This document shows, one piece after another, positions 11,063 through 13,800 of a stretch of DNA of 13,800 nt. The translations under genes were made by a program, and so were the position numbers. Origin of the DNA: an uncultured Bacilli bacterium. GTDB taxonomy: Bacteria > Bacillota_I > Bacilli_A > RF39 > UBA660. Where the stretch lies: positions 1-13,800 of the forward strand of contig CALVVW010000044.1 in the NCBI GenBank assembly GCA_944364005.1, in the 5' to 3' direction. The notes below the pieces were generated by a model. It saw only the letters and a program-made list of their open reading frames with translations. It ran no database searches and was not told where the DNA came from. Every line of letters begins with the position of its first letter. Positions within the stretch are counted from its first letter, which is position 1.

Positions 11063-13684
11063 ATGAAATACGTCTATTTATTTACTGAAGGCAGTAAAGA
11101 TATGAGAAATCTATTAGGAGGAAAAGGTGCTAACCTTGCAGAAATGACTAATATAGGATTACCTGTTCCTAGAGGATTTACAGTAACTACAGAAGCTTGT
11201 ACAAGTTATTATGATAATAACAGAGAGCTATCTGATGAAATTATGCAGCAAATCGATGAGAAAATCGAAGAGCTAGAAAAAATTACTGGAAAGACACTAG
11301 GAGATAGAAAGAATCCATTATTAGTATCTGTTCGAAGTGGAGCACGTGCTAGTATGCCTGGTATGATGGATACCATATTAAACCTAGGAATGAATGATGA
11401 TGTAGCAGTAGGATTTAGTGAAGTTACGAATAATAAACGCTTTGTTTATGATTCATATCGTCGTTTTATCCAGATGTTTGCTGATGTTGTTATGGAATTT
11501 CCCAAATCTTCTTTTGAAAGAAAATTTGATGAGATAAAGAAGGAAAAGGGAGTAGAACTTGATACTGAACTTACAGCAGAAGATTTAGAAGAAGTAGTTA
11601 AGATTTATAAAGAGGAATACATGCGCCTTGCTGGCAGTGAATTTCCACAAGATCCAAAAGAACAATTAATGGCTGCCGTAAAAGCAGTATTTAGAAGTTG
11701 GATGAACGATAGAGCAATCACTTATCGTAGATTAAATGATATTCCAAGTAGCTGGGGAACCGCTGTTAATGTTCAAGAAATGGTATATGGTAATAGAGGA
11801 GAAACTTCTGGTACTGGAGTTGCTTTCACTAGAAACCCTGCTACAGGAGAAAATCACTTATTTGGTGAATACTTAATGAATGCTCAAGGAGAAGATGTTG
11901 TTGCTGGTATTAGAACGCCTCAATCTATTGATACATTAAAAGAAGTAATGCCAGAGTGTTATGAAGAATTCCAAAAGATTTGTAAAACGCTAGAAAATCA
12001 CTATAAAGATATGCAAGATATGGAGTTTACGATTGAAGATGGAAAACTATTTATGCTACAAACAAGAAATGGTAAGCGTACCGCAACCGCAGCTTTAAAA
12101 ATTGCAGTAGATATGGTAGAAGAAGGTATGATTACAAAAGAAGAAGCATTATTAAAAGTGGACCCTAAACAATTAGACCAATTACTTCATCCAATGTTTG
12201 ATAATGAAAGTCTAAAAAATGCCGAATGTGTTGCAGAAGGACTTGCTGCATCTCCTGGTGCTGCAACAGGTAAGATAGCTTTTACTGCCGAAGACGTTAT
12301 TCGTATGCATAACGATGGAGAAAAAGATATTATTTTAGTTAGATTAGAAACATCTCCTGAGGATATTGAAGGAATGAATCTAGCTCATGGGGTTTTAACT
12401 CTTCGTGGAGGTATGACATCTCATGCAGCTGTTGTTGCTCGTGGTATGGGAACTTGTTGTGTATCAGGTTGTGGAAGCTTAGTGATTGATGAAGAAGCAA
12501 AAACATTAACATTAAAAGATGGACGTATTTTAAAAGAAGGAGACTATATTAGCTTAGATGGAAGTACTGGTAAAGTTTATGCAGAACGAATTAAAACGGT
12601 AGATGCAAGCATTACTGGAAATTTTGAAACATTTATGGATTGGGCTGATGAATATAGAACGCTAGAAGTTCGTGCTAATGCTGATACACCAAGAGATGCC
12701 ACTCAGGCAAGAAAATTTGGAGCAGAAGGAATCGGTCTTTGTCGTACAGAACACATGTTCTTCGATGAAGAGAGAATATTTAACTTTCGTAAGATGATTA
12801 CTGCACTAGATGTAGAATCAAGAGAAGCAGCTTTAGAAAAAATCTTACCATATCAAAGAGAAGACTTTGAAGGATTATTCAAAGCCATGGATGGAAAATG
12901 TGTCATTATTCGTTTCTTAGATCCACCACTACATGAATTCTTACCAAAGACAGAAGAGGAAATGAGACCGCTTGCGGAAAGTTTAGGAATTACTTATGAA
13001 ACATTGAAAAACAAAGTAGACTCTCTAAAAGAATTTAATCCTATGATGGGACATCGTGGTTGTCGTTTAGCAGTAACATATCCAGAAATTGCTAGAATGC
13101 AAACAAGAGCTGTAATTGAAGCAGCAATTAATGTTCAAAAAGAAGGAATTACTATTCATCCAGAAATTATGATTCCACTTGTTGGAGTTGTAAAAGAATT
13201 ACAATACGTTAAAAAGATTGTAGTAGAAACCGCCAAAGAAGTAATGGAAAAAGCTGGTGTTACAGTAGATTATAAAGTGGGTACTATGATTGAAATACCA
13301 CGTGCTGCACTTTTAGCTGATAAGATTGCCGAAGAAGCAGAATTCTTTAGTTTTGGTACCAATGACCTAACTCAGATGACCTTTGGTTATTCTAGAGATG
13401 ACGCTTCTAAATTCCTAACAGACTATTATCAAAAAGGAATATTAGATCAAGATCCATTTGCATCTATTGATCAAGAAGGTGTTGGTAAATTAGTAGAAAT
13501 TGCTGCTAAACTTGGAAGAGAGACAAGACCAGATTTAGAGCTTGGTATTTGTGGCGAACATGGAGGAGATCCAAAGAGTATTGACTTCTGCCATAGAGTA
13601 GGACTAAACTATGTATCTTGTTCTCCATTCAGAGTACCAGTAGCACGTCTTGCTGCTGCTCAAGCTGCAATTAATAATAAATAA
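11063..13684 (+). CDS. ppdK: Pyruvate, phosphate dikinase
   Basis: An 873-aa cytosolic enzyme interconverting ATP, phosphate and pyruvate with AMP, pyrophosphate and phosphoenolpyruvate. Length matches the well-studied Clostridium symbiosum enzyme (about 874). The N-terminal ATP-grasp part (1 to about 340) starts YLFTEGSKDMRNLLGGKGAN and has SVRSGARASMPGMMDT and NGKRTATAALK. The swivelling phosphohistidine domain has GGMTSHAAVVARGMG with catalytic H454. The C-terminal TIM barrel binds pyruvate/PEP (GIGLCRTEHMFF, MMGHRGCRLAVTYPE, FSFGTNDLTQM) and carries the catalytic Cys in GICGEHGGDP (C830). Both catalytic positions fit known numbering to within one residue. AGGAGG is 6 bases before the ATG; an overlapping out-of-frame ATG at 11059 opens only nine codons. 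It has its own promoter and terminator, so it is probably monocistronic. It may work in glycolysis or in PEP regeneration; the direction cannot be read from sequence. Confidence 0.98.
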   Translation: MKYVYLFTEGSKDMRNLLGGKGANLAEMTNIGLPVPRGFTVTTEACTSYYDNNRELSDEIMQQIDEKIEELEKITGKTLGDRKNPLLVSVRSGARASMPGMMDTILNLGMNDDVAVGFSEVTNNKRFVYDSYRRFIQMFADVVMEFPKSSFERKFDEIKKEKGVELDTELTAEDLEEVVKIYKEEYMRLAGSEFPQDPKEQLMAAVKAVFRSWMNDRAITYRRLNDIPSSWGTAVNVQEMVYGNRGETSGTGVAFTRNPATGENHLFGEYLMNAQGEDVVAGIRTPQSIDTLKEVMPECYEEFQKICKTLENHYKDMQDMEFTIEDGKLFMLQTRNGKRTATAALKIAVDMVEEGMITKEEALLKVDPKQLDQLLHPMFDNESLKNAECVAEGLAASPGAATGKIAFTAEDVIRMHNDGEKDIILVRLETSPEDIEGMNLAHGVLTLRGGMTSHAAVVARGMGTCCVSGCGSLVIDEEAKTLTLKDGRILKEGDYISLDGSTGKVYAERIKTVDASITGNFETFMDWADEYRTLEVRANADTPRDATQARKFGAEGIGLCRTEHMFFDEERIFNFRKMITALDVESREAALEKILPYQREDFEGLFKAMDGKCVIIRFLDPPLHEFLPKTEEEMRPLAESLGITYETLKNKVDSLKEFNPMMGHRGCRLAVTYPEIARMQTRAVIEAAINVQKEGITIHPEIMIPLVGVVKELQYVKKIVVETAKEVMEKAGVTVDYKVGTMIEIPRAALLADKIAEEAEFFSFGTNDLTQMTFGYSRDDASKFLTDYYQKGILDQDPFASIDQEGVGKLVEIAAKLGRETRPDLELGICGEHGGDPKSIDFCHRVGLNYVSCSPFRVPVARLAAAQAAINNK

Positions 13685-13693
13685 TAAAAGTGT

Positions 13694-13726
13694 AAAATAG
13701 TTGATACAGAAGTATTAACTATTTTT
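13694..13726 (+). terminator. Strong intrinsic terminator after ppdK
   Basis: A 14-bp stem, AAAATAGTTGATAC (13694-13707) with GTATTAACTATTTT (13712-13725), has one G-U pair and a 4-base AGAA loop and ends in T. The flanking A-run could make it work on the other strand as well. Confidence 0.9.
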
Positions 13727-13744
13727 ATAAATTGAAAAATTAAG

Positions 13745-13759
13745 TGTCCGAAACGGACA
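13745..13759. promoter_or_regulatory. G+C-rich palindrome upstream of a promoter, candidate operator
   Basis: TGTCCG-AAA-CGGACA is a perfect 6-bp inverted repeat in A+T-rich DNA. Its centre (13752) would be about 49 bases before the predicted start of the next gene, a typical activator position. GTGTC (13744-13748) could alternatively pair with GACAC (13768-13772). No T-tract follows on the plus strand, so it is not a terminator. Confidence 0.5.
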
Positions 13760-13765
13760 TAAAAA

Positions 13766-13794
13766 AAGACACATAGAATTACCTATGATACAAT
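13766..13794 (+). promoter_or_regulatory. Promoter for a gene beyond the window
   Basis: AAGACA (13766-13771) and TACAAT (13789-13794) are 17 bases apart, with TGA (13786-13788) as an extended -10. The spacer contains another inverted repeat, CATAG (13772-13776) with CTATG (13783-13787). Predicted start is just past the window end, so the regulated gene is not visible. Confidence 0.5.
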
Positions 13795-13800
13795 GTAAGT

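Noticed and set aside
13745..13772. TGTCCGAAACGGACA as a second terminator after ppdK
   Set aside because: It is followed by A, not T, on the plus strand, and a much better terminator lies at 13694-13726.

Overview
The window is strongly A+T-rich bacterial chromosome from a low-GC Bacillota (Firmicutes) lineage. The indications are RNase HIII, a CvpA-family protein, an SH3/GH25 cell-wall hydrolase, GGAGG-type ribosome binding sites and T-tract terminators. Tryptophan is encoded by TGG and every recognisable family has its expected length under the standard code, so a Mycoplasma-type code is not needed. An uncultured gut-type Bacilli relative is plausible, but the sequence alone does not fix the taxon. 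There is no tRNA, rRNA, CRISPR array, insertion sequence or transposase.

Left part (1-4935, + strand): four genes. An orphan 171-aa protein lies behind a promoter overlapped by a perfect 12-bp palindrome. Next is a secreted or anchored protein with four SH3-like modules and a C-terminal GH25-type muramidase domain. A small two-TM protein with a YcxB-like cytosolic domain follows, then a membrane-embedded XRE-type regulator with a probable extracytoplasmic C-terminal domain. Terminators end the second and fourth genes. The 90-bp gap between the last two holds a direct repeat, a palindrome and a possible 21-codon ORF.

Middle (4936-8947): a 506-aa ankyrin-like protein behind a structured leader runs toward the convergent gene rnhC (RNase HIII). 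The two share a 12-bp-stem bidirectional terminator that contains both stop codons. Upstream of rnhC, in the same minus-strand operon, is an unrecognised 442-aa protein.

Right part (8915-13800, + strand): a divergent promoter region separates the rnhC operon from cvpA, an M19 dipeptidase and thioredoxin, three tightly packed genes. rnhC divergent from cvpA with trxA downstream resembles the known Bacillus order rnhC / zapA-cvpA-polX-mutS2-...-trxA, but zapA, polX and mutS2 are absent here and the dipeptidase lies in between. A separate transcription unit encodes pyruvate phosphate dikinase (ppdK) with a strong terminator. The window ends in a palindrome-flanked promoter for the next gene.

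No complete new multi-gene system is evident. The best leads are the membrane XRE/YcxB-like pair with its repeat-bearing intergenic region, a C-terminal motif (ENKxLxKxN) shared by the first two genes, the mirror-symmetric divergent promoter, the remodelled rnhC-cvpA-trxA locus with its unknown partner protein, and the operator-like palindromes at both ends.
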